A DNA stretch of 58,049 bases from contig SCTM01000276.1 of NCBI GenBank assembly GCA_004297485.1, forward strand, positions 1-58,049, read 5' to 3'. This DNA is from Rhodospirillaceae bacterium. Its GTDB lineage: Bacteria > Pseudomonadota > Alphaproteobacteria > Rhodospirillales > Rhodospirillaceae. This document shows positions 1-8,957 of this stretch, piece by piece. A model generated the notes under the pieces. The model saw nothing but the letters and a program-made list of their open reading frames with translations, ran no database searches and was not told the origin of the DNA. Within the stretch, counting starts at the first letter, position 1. The number at the start of each line of letters is the position of its first letter. A program made the position numbers and the translations under genes.

Positions 1-141
1 AAAAGCCATCACCGCGTGCCGGCAGAACGGTGTGAAATCCGCGTCACGATAGGTCGCTATATTCTCGAGTAGGTTCGCAAGTATACCGCTCTACCATGAG
101 CTCGACGAATCGCGTGGAAATAGGCGGCGCCTTTTACCGCG

Positions 142-696
142 TCAGCGCCGCAGCCCTGGGGCAAGATGCCTTGCCATTTCAGCGACGTAGTCGGCGCGCG
201 GCATACTGCCTGGCAAAGCACTTACTAACGTCGCTGTATCTGCCAACACCTCCTCGTCGCTCTTTTCAAGATCCAGAAGCGCGCCGCACGGCTGCGGCGT
301 GTGGAACGGCGTATCAACATATACTTCGACCTTGTTACCCTCGGGATCATTGAAGTAGATCGACCAGGCATTTCCATGATTGAGCCCGAACATCTCGGTT
401 GCGCCATGTGCGAGAGCCGCGGTACGCAACGCACGCAATTCGTCGAGACTATTCACCATGAACGAAATCTGCATGACCGTACTCGGCGTGTCTGGGCCGC
501 GCCCGGTCGATAGCACCAATTGGTGATGCTGCTCGGGATTGCCGCTGAGAAAAACCAGCGAATTATTGAACGTCTTTCCAACCCCGCGATCGGTCACCAT
601 CAAGCCGAAGACTGACGTATAAAACCGCTCAAGCAGCTCCAGATCCCGCACAAATATGCCGAGATGACTGAGGTAAGGACGGACATACTTCGTCAT
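142..696 (-). CDS. VOC-superfamily (glyoxalase/extradiol-dioxygenase fold) protein
   Basis: A 184-residue protein with the single-module pattern of the vicinal-oxygen-chelate superfamily. It opens with 'YLSHLGIFVRDLELLERFY', where a His sits on the first beta strand. A second His-containing strand follows ('HHQLVL', about residue 57), and the C-terminal strand is 'YFNDPEGNKVEVYVDTPFH' with the usual Glu ligand. These look like a complete metal site, so an active metalloenzyme (catechol-2,3-dioxygenase-like, glyoxalase or fosfomycin-resistance-like) is plausible. The substrate cannot be told. The roughly 45 residues after the VOC fold (LEKSDEEVLADTATLVSALPG...) form a helical tail. An AAGGCGAG ribosome-binding site lies about 9 bases before the ATG. 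The gene stands alone, with no clear operon partner in view. Confidence 0.85.
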   Translation of the reverse strand: MTKYVRPYLSHLGIFVRDLELLERFYTSVFGLMVTDRGVGKTFNNSLVFLSGNPEQHHQLVLSTGRGPDTPSTVMQISFMVNSLDELRALRTAALAHGATEMFGLNHGNAWSIYFNDPEGNKVEVYVDTPFHTPQPCGALLDLEKSDEEVLADTATLVSALPGSMPRADYVAEMARHLAPGLRR

Positions 697-1409
697 TGAA
701 GGGTTCTCGCCTTAGCATGTTGAGGCTCCATACCTACAGGGCCGATCCAGAAAAATCAATAATTTCGAAACATTTTATCAATCTGCGTAATTCTTTCTGT
801 ACGGGCCGTATTCTAAAGCCGGATTCTGAGTCGCGCGCGTGGCATGGGAGGAGAGATAGTTATTTATTTATAGTTATTACAGTGAGTTAGATATGAACGA
901 TTTAGGGAGTACTCTAGAGTTGGAGAGCGTCAATTGTTAACAGGCCACGCATATAAATTACAAATATTGGGTATTCATTTTCGAAAATGTATTGAAGAGC
1001 CTTCAAGGCACATGTTTTCGTCGACAAAATAGAACGGTTCACCCATGAAATTTTCGCCACTCCGCGCGGAAGGGCGCGATAGCCTTCGGTTCGGTCGTGG
1101 AGGTTGGAATTGTCGATCTTTCGCGCCGTATTCAGTCACCCACGTCGAAAGAGCTGCTTGCCGGGGGCGGGGGCCAAGCGAAGCTCGCACAGCCGCCATG
1201 CCAGACATGTCATTAACAACCGCACAGCTGCGTATAACGGCGGCAGCCTAGCCAGAATACACGCGCGATCTAGTTTGATACTATTGTTTCGTAGCAATAC
1301 TATTCGGCGTGTTCTCACCAATCTATTCAGGGAACCACCGACGATACCAACACTCAAGCGGAGCCGTTGCTGCTGAAGGCGGGGGGCGGCGCGATGAAGC
1401 CGGGGGACC
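697..1409. other. 713-bp intergenic region, no gene recognised
   Basis: Lies between the divergent VOC gene and the TonB receptor. The centre (about 840-1000) is noticeably AT-rich and would suit promoters for both. A perfect 14-bp palindrome, CATTTTCGAAAATG, is at 976-989, and ATACTATT occurs twice at about 1278 and 1298. Short open frames on both strands have no protein-like composition. I see no RNA gene. Confidence 0.5.
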
Positions 1410-3764
1410 ATGAATATTCGTCGAACGCTTTTCCGCGGTAGATATCGCGTTGCTGGGCATGTCCTCAGTATCGCCGTTGCACAGGCGCTCCTGCTGGCAA
1501 CGGCAAGCAAAGCTGCGGATTTGCCGGACGACCTTGCCTCACTCTCCATTGAAGAATTGGGAAACATCAAAGTCACCGCGCAAAAGCGCGAAGAAAATCT
1601 TCAGCAGGTTCCAATTTCGATTATCGCCTTCAGCGGAGCGATCTTGGAGAAAGCCAGCGTTCGCGACATCAAGGACTTGCCCCGGCTGGTGCCAAATTTC
1701 TCGGTCGAGCAGGCGGCACAATCGCCAGGACTCCGCATTGCGATTCGTGGCATCGGTACGTTTGGGAATTCAGCAATTGAACCGAGTGTGGCGCCGTTTC
1801 TGGATGGTATTTATGTGCCTCGCTCGGGCATGATTTTTGCCTCGTTTCTGGACCTTGAGGCGATTGAGGTGCTGCGCGGACCTCAAGGGACGATGTTCGG
1901 TCGCAACGCCAGCATGGGTGCGCTCGTCCTGCGAACCGTTCAACCGACCGATACCTTGTCGGGAACAGTCAAAGTGGAAGCTGGCAGCGGAAATCGCTAT
2001 CGTCTCGAGGCGAGTTCCAATGTGCCGCTCTCAGACCGTGTATCCACCCGGATTGCCGTGTTGGCACAGGCATTTGGCGGTTATTGGCATAACACGCTGG
2101 GCGGCGGCGACCTGAAAAAGCTGGATCAGGTCGCCGGGCGCGCCAGCGTCAAAGTCAAAGTCAACGACGCATTAACCTGGACGGCACGCGGCGAATACGC
2201 CGCATTCGACGGATCACAGTATCCCAACTTCAAACTCGATTATCGCAGTGTACCGCAGGCCGGTCTGGCGCGCTTGACGAATGCGTTTGGCGCAAATATT
2301 CCCAACACCAATCTCTTTGGGCAGGACAACAATGTCTATTTCCCGCCCGATGCTCTGAACCACGACCATCAGTGGTCGGCAACGAGCGAACTGTCATGGG
2401 CATCAGCGTCAGGCTTTAATATTAAACTGCTCGACTCCTATCGGGACTGGCGCAATCACTCGATTGACCCCGGCACGTCCTTTCTACCGGTTCCTATTGT
2501 GGCGCGAGATGCCTATTTCAACAGTGCCAATCACAGTCACGAACTCCAGTTTCTCACGCCCAAAGGCGGACTGTTTCACGACCGGTTTGATGCCGTGTCA
2601 GGCGTGTACTACTTTCACGAAACCTACGGCGTAGGCGAGGCCAATACGGCGCTTGAACAATATTGTCCGCTCATTGTTGCGACATTGTCTCCAGCCCTGA
2701 TGCCATCGTGCCTCGCCGGTCCCGGCCTTCTGACCGACAGCCGTTTCCGGCAAGTCACGAAGAGCGTTGCGCTCTATACAGAGGGCCACACAAAAATCTT
2801 ACCCGGAGTCGAAGTCACCACAGGCGTGCGCTGGACCGATGAACAAAAGACCGGGAGCTTCATACAGACTGTGCCCAATGCCGCGGGCGCTATTCTGCGC
2901 GGCGCCGAAAATACGCCGCTGCGCTTTGCTCGCAATCGCGTGACGTGGAAGGCGGGATTGTCCTGGCGTCCCTACGACGACATCATGCTGTTTTCTACGG
3001 TCTCGACGGGATACAAGTCGGGTGGATTTAATTCTGCCGCCAGTGCGACAGCGTTGGGCCTGCGCCGTATCTACGGGCCCGAGTCCACGACGAGTTACGA
3101 GGTCGGCGCGAAGACAGCATGGATGGGCAACCGGCTTATCGTCAATGCAACATTGTATCGTATGGATATTGACGGCTATCAGGATCGCTCATTCGACGGG
3201 ATCGGCTATGTCGTTCGCAACGTCGGTAGTTTGCGGCATCAAGGGGTCGAATTGGAAACCCAAGCCCGGGTCGACACGCATGTGCGCGTAAACATCAGTC
3301 TTGCCTACCTTGATTCGCGATTTACGTCCTACCCGAATGCGTCCGCCCTTCCGGGTTTGCCGGGCACGCAGGACCTCACGAATGGGTATGCGCACTTTGC
3401 GCCGAAATGGTCCGGCACGGTTGGATTGGAATGGGCCGACGAAACGTGGTCGATCCCGTGGACGGTGCAGACCGACGTTGCTTTCCGGTCGACCAGTAAC
3501 ATCGGTACGTCCGTAGATAACAATCCACAAACGCTGCAGAAAGGTTATGCCCTTCTGAATGCGCGTTTTACGCTTGGAAGCCCGGATCAACTTTGGCGTT
3601 TTTCACTCTTCGGTGAAAATCTTGCGAATAAAGGTTACAGCACCGTGGCGTTTTACCAGACCTTCGACACGGCGTTCGGCCTACGCACTTTAGGAACGAC
3701 CGGCGTCCGTCAGACCATCGGCAATCCAAGAACGTTCGGTGCGTCGATGACACGGCAGTTTTGA
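1410..3764 (+). CDS. TonB-dependent outer-membrane receptor
   Basis: A 784-residue protein with a cleavable signal sequence (positive start MNIRRTLFRGRYR, hydrophobic core, cleavage near ASKAAD). A TonB box-like stretch 'IKVTAQKREENLQQVPISI' follows. The plug domain covers about residues 60-170 ('LRIAIRGIGTFGNSAIEPSVAPFLDG', then 'DLEAIEVLRGPQGTMFGRNAS'). The remainder is a long beta barrel ending in Phe ('GASMTRQF'), the usual BAM signal. The plug resembles the large group of receptors seen in sphingomonads and related bacteria, which take up plant or aromatic compounds, sugars or siderophores. The ligand is unknown. The nearby genes do not identify it, although the catabolic region downstream makes a nutrient receptor plausible. 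The ATG follows a GGGGGA ribosome-binding site. Confidence 0.93.
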   Translation: MNIRRTLFRGRYRVAGHVLSIAVAQALLLATASKAADLPDDLASLSIEELGNIKVTAQKREENLQQVPISIIAFSGAILEKASVRDIKDLPRLVPNFSVEQAAQSPGLRIAIRGIGTFGNSAIEPSVAPFLDGIYVPRSGMIFASFLDLEAIEVLRGPQGTMFGRNASMGALVLRTVQPTDTLSGTVKVEAGSGNRYRLEASSNVPLSDRVSTRIAVLAQAFGGYWHNTLGGGDLKKLDQVAGRASVKVKVNDALTWTARGEYAAFDGSQYPNFKLDYRSVPQAGLARLTNAFGANIPNTNLFGQDNNVYFPPDALNHDHQWSATSELSWASASGFNIKLLDSYRDWRNHSIDPGTSFLPVPIVARDAYFNSANHSHELQFLTPKGGLFHDRFDAVSGVYYFHETYGVGEANTALEQYCPLIVATLSPALMPSCLAGPGLLTDSRFRQVTKSVALYTEGHTKILPGVEVTTGVRWTDEQKTGSFIQTVPNAAGAILRGAENTPLRFARNRVTWKAGLSWRPYDDIMLFSTVSTGYKSGGFNSAASATALGLRRIYGPESTTSYEVGAKTAWMGNRLIVNATLYRMDIDGYQDRSFDGIGYVVRNVGSLRHQGVELETQARVDTHVRVNISLAYLDSRFTSYPNASALPGLPGTQDLTNGYAHFAPKWSGTVGLEWADETWSIPWTVQTDVAFRSTSNIGTSVDNNPQTLQKGYALLNARFTLGSPDQLWRFSLFGENLANKGYSTVAFYQTFDTAFGLRTLGTTGVRQTIGNPRTFGASMTRQF

Positions 3765-3769
3765 GGTCT

Positions 3770-3784
3770 CGCCCTATCAGGGCG
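3770..3784 (+). terminator. Hairpin after the TonB receptor
   Basis: CGCCCT-ATC-AGGGCG is a perfect 6-bp stem that starts 6 bases after the receptor stop codon. It is followed by an AT-rich run (GAATAAATAG) without a strong T tract, so the terminator is probable but not strong. Confidence 0.45.
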
Positions 3785-3880
3785 GAATAAATAGTTGGCC
3801 GATCAGACGCATGTCCAACCTTTAAATCTACTGATAGCCCTTTGGGGACACTTTCCACTGCTATCGTCCAAGGCATGAGA

Positions 3881-4282
3881 TCACACAGCGTGGGCGACCA
3901 AACCTGACCATCCTGTGTAGCCAACGTATACGCCGACGAGTGTAATAAGCACGCTGGAGAAGTATGGCGCGCGCTGGGAGACGTGACGAGCACTCATAGC
4001 AGTGGCCGCACCGACTGTTACAGGCGTAATCGCCCACCCAATCGAAAAACACAATACGAGCGTGGCGCCGAGGGCGAACTGTTTTAGCTGGAGGCAGAGC
4101 AACAGCACGGTGATGGAGGCCGGGCAAGGGATGAGGCCCTCGGTCAGACCGAACATGACAATCTGGCCCGTGGTAACGTTACGATCGGCGAATTTGCGGC
4201 GAATGTCGTTTGCGTGCGCCAATTCGTGGGCGTCCTGATAACCTCCCGACAAGTGCCCGGATCCGACAATCCGTCCGGACGC
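3881..4282 (-). pseudogene. rcnA: C-terminal remnant of an RcnA-type nickel/cobalt efflux protein
   Basis: The reading frame matches, from memory, the second half of E. coli RcnA almost segment by segment: 'GYQDAHELAHANDIRRKF', 'FGLTEGLIPCPASITVLLL', 'GATLVLCFSIGWAITPVTVGA' and 'QRAPYFSSVLITLVGVYVGYTG'. RcnA is an inner-membrane Ni/Co exporter (NicO family). What is missing is the whole first half, with its first membrane helices and the His-rich loop, roughly 145 residues. About ten residues before QRAPYF are also lost. The frame opens at an in-frame stop at 4283-4285, only a few bases from the end of the glutamate dehydrogenase gene, and has no proper start (a TTG at 4252 is the first candidate). 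It is most likely a deletion relic and not functional. Confidence 0.85.
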
Positions 4283-4288
4283 CTAATC

Positions 4289-5548
4289 TTAGGGGAATAG
4301 CCCCCTCGTCCGCTTGGCGTTCCTTACTTTCTCAACGCCGATGGCCATAGCCGCGGTCCGATGAGACACCCGATCACGCTCGGCCCGATTCATCACCTGA
4401 TTAAAGGCACGCTCCAGGATTCCATAAAGCTTTTCGTTGACCTCCGCCTCACCCCAGAAGAACTGTTGAAGGTCCTGGACCCATTCGAAGTAGCTCACAA
4501 TCACGCCACCAGCGTTCGCGAGAATATCGGGAATCAGAAATATCTCATCTCGTCTTTGGTCGAGGATAAGATCTGCGTCTGGCGTCGTGGGGCCATTCGC
4601 GCCTTCAGCAAGAACCCGGCACTTAAGTTTGTCTGCATTTTTGGCTGTAATAACCCGCTCAATAGCGGCCGGCACAAGAACATCGCAATCACGCAAGATT
4701 AGGTCTTCGGGGTCGATCTTCAGCTGTTCCGAAAATCCCTTCAGTACACCATGGCGGGCGACGTGTTCATCGACCATTGAAATGTCGATTCCATTTGGAT
4801 CGTAGTAAGCAACCGTGTGATCGCTAACGCCGACGATCCGAGCACCGCGCTTATGCAATGACTGGGCGGTCACACTGCCCACGTTTCCATAACCTTGGAC
4901 AATCGCTTTCGACCCCGACACCCGCATTTTCAGGCGCTCGAAGGCACGCTCCACCAAATACGCTATACCATGGCCGGTCGCCTCCCGGCGGCCCTCCGTC
5001 CCGCCGGTCGCGACGGGTTTACCCGTGACGATTTCGGCGACCGTGTGACCTTGATGGACAGAGTAGGTGTCCATGAACCACGCCATCACCTGTTCGTTGG
5101 TTCCCATGTCGGGCGCCATGATATCGGTATGCGGGCCAACGAACGGAATCATCTCCTGCATATAGCGACGTGACAACGCCTCAAGTTCCCGGATGGAGAG
5201 CGTGTTAGGATCAACCGTAATGCCGCCTTTTGCTCCACCGTAGGGAAGACCGGCAAGCGCGCATTTCCAACTCATCCAGATGGCCAGGGCGGACACTTCG
5301 CCGATATCGACATCGCGCGAAAAACGCGTGCCTCCCTTCGTGGGACCCAGCGTCAGATGATGTTGGACGCGGTAACCCTGATAGACAACCGTGGATCCGT
5401 CGTCGCGGTGAATGGGACACGAGACCGTAATTGCCCGTTTCGGATAAAAGAGCCGGTCACGCTCATCATCGGGAATCTGCAGGTGATCCGCGATGGTCAC
5501 GAATTGCTGACGCGCCATCTCGAACACTGGCCCGGAATAAATCGTCAT
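4289..5548 (-). CDS. gdhA: Glu/Leu/Phe/Val dehydrogenase (glutamate dehydrogenase)
   Basis: A 419-residue cytosolic enzyme that interconverts glutamate and 2-oxoglutarate plus ammonia using NAD(P). The substrate-binding domain has the signature 'PYGGAKGGITVDP', which includes the catalytic Lys, after 'GPTKGGTRFSRDVD'. The catalytic Asp lies in 'IMAPDMGTNEQ'. The Rossmann domain starts with 'IVQGYGNVGSVTA', and 'ANAGGVIVSYFEWVQ' near the C terminus is also typical. Its length is normal for the NAD-linked hexameric class found in bacteria. It sits downstream of the M20 amidohydrolase with a hairpin between them, so it probably has its own promoter. In context it would release ammonia from glutamate made by the transaminase upstream. 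Confidence 0.95.
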   Translation of the reverse strand: MTIYSGPVFEMARQQFVTIADHLQIPDDERDRLFYPKRAITVSCPIHRDDGSTVVYQGYRVQHHLTLGPTKGGTRFSRDVDIGEVSALAIWMSWKCALAGLPYGGAKGGITVDPNTLSIRELEALSRRYMQEMIPFVGPHTDIMAPDMGTNEQVMAWFMDTYSVHQGHTVAEIVTGKPVATGGTEGRREATGHGIAYLVERAFERLKMRVSGSKAIVQGYGNVGSVTAQSLHKRGARIVGVSDHTVAYYDPNGIDISMVDEHVARHGVLKGFSEQLKIDPEDLILRDCDVLVPAAIERVITAKNADKLKCRVLAEGANGPTTPDADLILDQRRDEIFLIPDILANAGGVIVSYFEWVQDLQQFFWGEAEVNEKLYGILERAFNQVMNRAERDRVSHRTAAMAIGVEKVRNAKRTRGLFP

Positions 5549-5573
5549 CTGTCTGCCCTGGCACTACGATCGT

Positions 5574-5600
5574 GATAAAGAACCCGCGAACGCAAGCGGG
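5574..5600 (-). terminator. Terminator after the lrp-amidohydrolase pair
   Basis: On the minus strand CCCGC-TTGCGTTC-GCGGG is followed by TTCTTTATC. It lies 44 bases after the amidohydrolase stop codon, and the stem and T-rich tail suit a Rho-independent terminator. Confidence 0.5.
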
Positions 5601-5643
5601 CAGCCCTGATATTCGCCCCAATGCCGCAGGCGGATTCTGGATT

Positions 5644-6804
5644 TCACGCGGAGAGAATCTGCTCCGCTAATGTCGCATGCCACTTCACGCCGGTGGCAAT
5701 AATGTCGTCATTGAAGTCATAGCGCGGGTGATGCAGCGGCACATGCTCGGAGCCACGCTTCTGACCCAGCCAAAGATAAGCACCCTTGCGTGCTTGGAGC
5801 ATGAACGCGAAATCCTCGGAAGTAAAAGCTGGCTCGGGTGCCACCTCCCCGTGGCAGCACGCGCAGGCCGCACCCAGTGCCGTCGAAGCCGCGTCAGGGT
5901 CATTGATCGTCGCCGGGTAATAGCGATCGTAGGTGACCTTTATGCGCGTGCCGGAGACCAGCGCCACGCCATCTGCGATCTGGCGCATTGCTTCCTCGAT
6001 TTTATTCTGGATGTCGGGATCGAAGCTTCGCACCGTGCCGACGACCTGTACCGTGGCGGGAAGAACGTTATGCGCATGGCCGCCCTTGATCTGAGTGACC
6101 GAAAGAACCGCCGAGGCCATGGGGGAGATGCGCCGTGAAACGATGGTGTTCAATTGCATCACAAGATCGCTGGCGGCGAGAATGGCGTCGGGCGTTTGAT
6201 GTGGCAACGCGGCATGGCCGCCTTGTCCCTCCACAAGAATGTCAAAGCGATCGGCCGCCGCCATAATCGGTCCTGGCCGCGTCATTGCTGTGCCGACAGC
6301 CAGATCGGGCCAGTTATGCAGTGCATAGACCTGATCCGTCGGACACCGATTAAACAGGCCATCCGCGATCATGGCGCGCGCCCCACCCAGGCCTTCTTCC
6401 GCAGGCTGAAAAATGAAATTTACCGTGCCGTCAAAACGGCGAGTGCGCGTCAGATAGCGGGCAGCACCGAGCAGCATGGCCACATGCCCGTCGTGGCCAC
6501 AGCCATGAAAGACACCTGGAGTCTGGCTGGCATAGGAAAGGCCAGTGTCTTCCTTGATCGGCAGCGCATCCATGTCCGTGCGCAAGCCAAGGCTCCGCCC
6601 GGAGCTTCCTGACCGCAGCACACCGACAACACCGGTACCGCCGATGTTGGTGTGGACTTCGAGATCAAGTTCTCGAAGCGCGTCGGCAATCCGTGACGCC
6701 GTCCTGTGCTCTGCAAACCCCAACTCGGGGTGGGCGTGCAAGTCATGACGAAATGCGACGAGCGGCGCGACCAGATCGGAAACGCCATCCATATATTGGG
6801 GCAT
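5644..6804 (-). CDS. M20-family amidohydrolase (hippurate hydrolase/aminoacylase-like)
   Basis: A 386-residue zinc peptidase-fold hydrolase that should cleave an N-acyl or peptide-like amide from an amino acid. Metal and catalytic motifs are intact: 'HPELGF', 'TDMDALPIKED' (Asp ligand), 'HGCGHDGHVAMLLGAA' (Cys/His ligands typical of the HipO/IAA-amino-acid hydrolase branch), 'FQPAEEGLGGA' (catalytic Glu pair) and 'HHPRYDFND' at the end. The dimerisation insert carries 'GQGGHAALPHQTPD'. I placed the start at ATG 6804 because it overlaps the stop of the upstream Lrp gene (TAATG), which implies translational coupling. A longer in-frame start at 6825 is possible. Pairing with an Lrp regulator suggests the substrate or product amino acid controls its own breakdown. 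Confidence 0.92.
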   Translation of the reverse strand: MPQYMDGVSDLVAPLVAFRHDLHAHPELGFAEHRTASRIADALRELDLEVHTNIGGTGVVGVLRSGSSGRSLGLRTDMDALPIKEDTGLSYASQTPGVFHGCGHDGHVAMLLGAARYLTRTRRFDGTVNFIFQPAEEGLGGARAMIADGLFNRCPTDQVYALHNWPDLAVGTAMTRPGPIMAAADRFDILVEGQGGHAALPHQTPDAILAASDLVMQLNTIVSRRISPMASAVLSVTQIKGGHAHNVLPATVQVVGTVRSFDPDIQNKIEEAMRQIADGVALVSGTRIKVTYDRYYPATINDPDAASTALGAACACCHGEVAPEPAFTSEDFAFMLQARKGAYLWLGQKRGSEHVPLHHPRYDFNDDIIATGVKWHATLAEQILSA

Positions 6805-7337
6805 TATTCCGCGTCCTTTGAACACGCGCCATGCGACTGGGCGGCTTGCTGTTCATCGAACAGACCTTGGATCGGGTAATGCTGCTTGTTGACGGGGGAT
6901 TTTAAAACGATGTAGCTGAAATATTTTTCGATGCCGAAATTACCTTCGAGCATGCCCTCAATGATATTTTGATAGTGAGCCAAGCCCCGCGCCACAAACT
7001 TCAGCAGATAATCGTATCCGCCGCTCATGAGATGGCACTCGATAATTTCATCGATATTGCGGATGCGTGTCTCGAAGCGGACAAAATCGGCTGTTCGATG
7101 ATCCGCCAGAGTGATCTGCGTGAATACCGTGAGAAATTCGCCGAGCTTCTTGAGATTGATTTGTGCGCCGTAGCCGGTGATATAGCCCGCTTGTTCGAGT
7201 CTTTTCACGCGCGTGAGGCATGGGCTGGGAGAGAGTCCGACCGCATCGGCGAGTTCAACGTTTGTCATGCGCCCCGCACGTTGAAGCTGCGCCATGATCT
7301 TGAGATCGATGCGATCGAGCTTCGGTGCGTTCATCAT
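6804..7337 (-). CDS. Lrp/AsnC-family transcriptional regulator
   Basis: A 177-residue regulator with the usual two parts. An N-terminal winged helix-turn-helix ('NVELADAVGLSPSPCLTRVKRLEQAGYITGYGA', about residues 24-57) is followed by a RAM effector-binding domain ('RIRNIDEIIECHLMSGGYDYLLKFVARGL'). Family members sense amino acids as octamers and often control adjacent catabolic genes. The stop codon overlaps the start of the M20 amidohydrolase, so the two are one transcription unit. The C-terminal 20 residues (LFDEQQAAQSHGACSKDAE) extend past the usual family end. The class III aminotransferase upstream could be a second target. Confidence 0.93.
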   Translation of the reverse strand: MMNAPKLDRIDLKIMAQLQRAGRMTNVELADAVGLSPSPCLTRVKRLEQAGYITGYGAQINLKKLGEFLTVFTQITLADHRTADFVRFETRIRNIDEIIECHLMSGGYDYLLKFVARGLAHYQNIIEGMLEGNFGIEKYFSYIVLKSPVNKQHYPIQGLFDEQQAAQSHGACSKDAE

Positions 7338-7382
7338 TTCAAGGATACATTTCCGTTATAACTAGACGGTGTATCTTACTCT

Positions 7383-7430
7383 GCGTTGCCGCAACGCGAA
7401 AGCAATAGCTTACGAACAGGCTATCGCTTT
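7383..7430. terminator. Two tandem hairpins between aminotransferase and lrp
   Basis: GCGTTG-CCG-CAACGC (7383-7397) and an 11-bp near-perfect stem at 7399-7409/7420-7430 (AAAGCAATAGC paired with GCTATCGCTTT) lie directly after the aminotransferase stop. The second stem ends in TTT when read on the minus strand. They probably terminate the aminotransferase operon before the lrp promoter. Confidence 0.5.
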
Positions 7431-7431
7431 A

Positions 7432-8847
7432 TCACTTGATGGCACTCCGAATGTCGGATTCGTCGAGCAGTTGGTCCAAAGTCCTGCGGATACGTGCGAA
7501 GATCAGATCGACTTCGTCCACGGTACAACAGAGCGCGGGCGCAAGGCCAATCATACAGTCGCCAAAGGATCGAAAAATCACCCCATTTTTGTAGCCCTTA
7601 TCGAATAGCCGTTCGGGCAGGCGCAGGGACGCGGCAAAGCTGGTTTTAAGGCGCTTGTCGGCGACCAATTCCAGAGCGCCGAGCAATCCTTGTCCACGCG
7701 CGTCGCCCACCAGCGGATGGTCGGCCAGCGACTTCAGGCCCGCGGCGAATCGCGGCGCGACCGCCTGACAATTCGCGAGTATACCACCCTCAGTATAGAG
7801 CCTCAGAACTTCGAGCCCGATGGCTGCACTCACGGGATGACCGGAATAGGTGAAGCCATGGCCCACGGGCACGCCGGGCGCTGCGCCGTCGGCAAGGGCC
7901 GTATAGACAGCATCGGACATAAGAACAGCACCCATGGGGGCATAGCCCGACGTGAGACCCTTGGCCACGGTCATGAGGTCCGGACGGACTCCTTCGTGCT
8001 CGCAAGCAAACATTGGGCCCGTCCGGCCGAACCCGGTGATTACTTCATCGACGACGAACAGAATGCCGAGATCGTGACACGTCTCCTGCATCGCCTTTAA
8101 CCAGCCGGCGGGAGGCACAATCACGCCGCCGGATCCCTGAATCGGCTCGCAAAAAAATGCGGCGACATTTTCTTCGCCGAGCGCCTGCACTTTGGCACGG
8201 AGCGCCGCCGCGGATTGCGCGATCACAGTCTGCGGATCACTGCCGACGGGATTCCGGTAGGGATAGGGCGACGGGATATGGTGTTGCCACGTCGTGGGGA
8301 CATCGAAGTTGCGGTGAAATGTGGGTAATCCAGTCAGACCCGCGCCTGCCGTGGTTGAACCATGATAACCACGTTCCAAGGCGATGAACTGTTTTTTGGA
8401 CGATTTACCGATCGCATTGAAATAGTGGACGACATAGCGGATGGCGGAATCGACGGCATCCGATCCCCCGAGGGTGAAATAGACGTGCTCCAGTGGTGAT
8501 GGTGCCAACTCCACCAGACGCTGTGCCAGACGAATTGCCGGTTCGTTTCCGAAGTGGAAATAGCCGGTCGCATAGGGCAAACGGCGCATCTGGTCCGCCG
8601 CGACACGGACGATGCTTTCCTGCCCGTATCCCACGTTCACGCACCACAGACCGGCGAATGCATCCAGCAGTTCCCGGCCTGTGCTGTCCGTGAGATACAT
8701 GCCACGGCCGGATTCAAGAATCGTAACCCCGCGGGCCTCGTGGGTCCGCAACGAGGTCACGGGGTGAATCAAATGGTCACGATCCATCTCCACAAGGGAA
8801 GATGTCGGATTCAGCACGGGCTTCAGTGTGGGCATGGGGCTCGCCAT
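7432..8847 (-). CDS. Class III PLP-dependent aminotransferase (omega-amino acid/polyamine:pyruvate type)
   Basis: A 471-residue fold-type I aminotransferase. The PLP-contacting Asp is in 'VVDEVITGFGRTG' (about D267) and the Schiff-base Lys in 'TVAKGLTSGYAPMGA' (about K296). 'YFTLGGSDAVDSAIR' and 'FIALERGYHGST' complete the cofactor pocket. Overall it looks most like enzymes moving the terminal amino group of putrescine, beta-alanine, GABA or taurine to pyruvate. Those give a semialdehyde plus alanine. The dehydrogenases immediately upstream would oxidise such a semialdehyde, and alanine dehydrogenase at 27.9 kb could recycle the alanine. Substrate specificity cannot be read from sequence. It is the last gene of the run starting with the GNAT gene at 12441. 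Confidence 0.92.
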   Translation of the reverse strand: MASPMPTLKPVLNPTSSLVEMDRDHLIHPVTSLRTHEARGVTILESGRGMYLTDSTGRELLDAFAGLWCVNVGYGQESIVRVAADQMRRLPYATGYFHFGNEPAIRLAQRLVELAPSPLEHVYFTLGGSDAVDSAIRYVVHYFNAIGKSSKKQFIALERGYHGSTTAGAGLTGLPTFHRNFDVPTTWQHHIPSPYPYRNPVGSDPQTVIAQSAAALRAKVQALGEENVAAFFCEPIQGSGGVIVPPAGWLKAMQETCHDLGILFVVDEVITGFGRTGPMFACEHEGVRPDLMTVAKGLTSGYAPMGAVLMSDAVYTALADGAAPGVPVGHGFTYSGHPVSAAIGLEVLRLYTEGGILANCQAVAPRFAAGLKSLADHPLVGDARGQGLLGALELVADKRLKTSFAASLRLPERLFDKGYKNGVIFRSFGDCMIGLAPALCCTVDEVDLIFARIRRTLDQLLDESDIRSAIK

Positions 8848-8957
8848 TATGTTCGTCGAGCAAAGCTAAACGAGGACATGCGGATGGATTCGCCGTGGTT
8901 GACCCGTGGTCGGCGTGAGATTGCGTTTTTTTGGCCCCGACGGCAGATACTGCTTTA

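Noticed and set aside
90-141. tRNA-like stretch on the minus strand (TGGTAGAGCGG)
   Set aside because: Only a D-arm-like run is present. The acceptor and anticodon stems do not pair, so it is a chance match.
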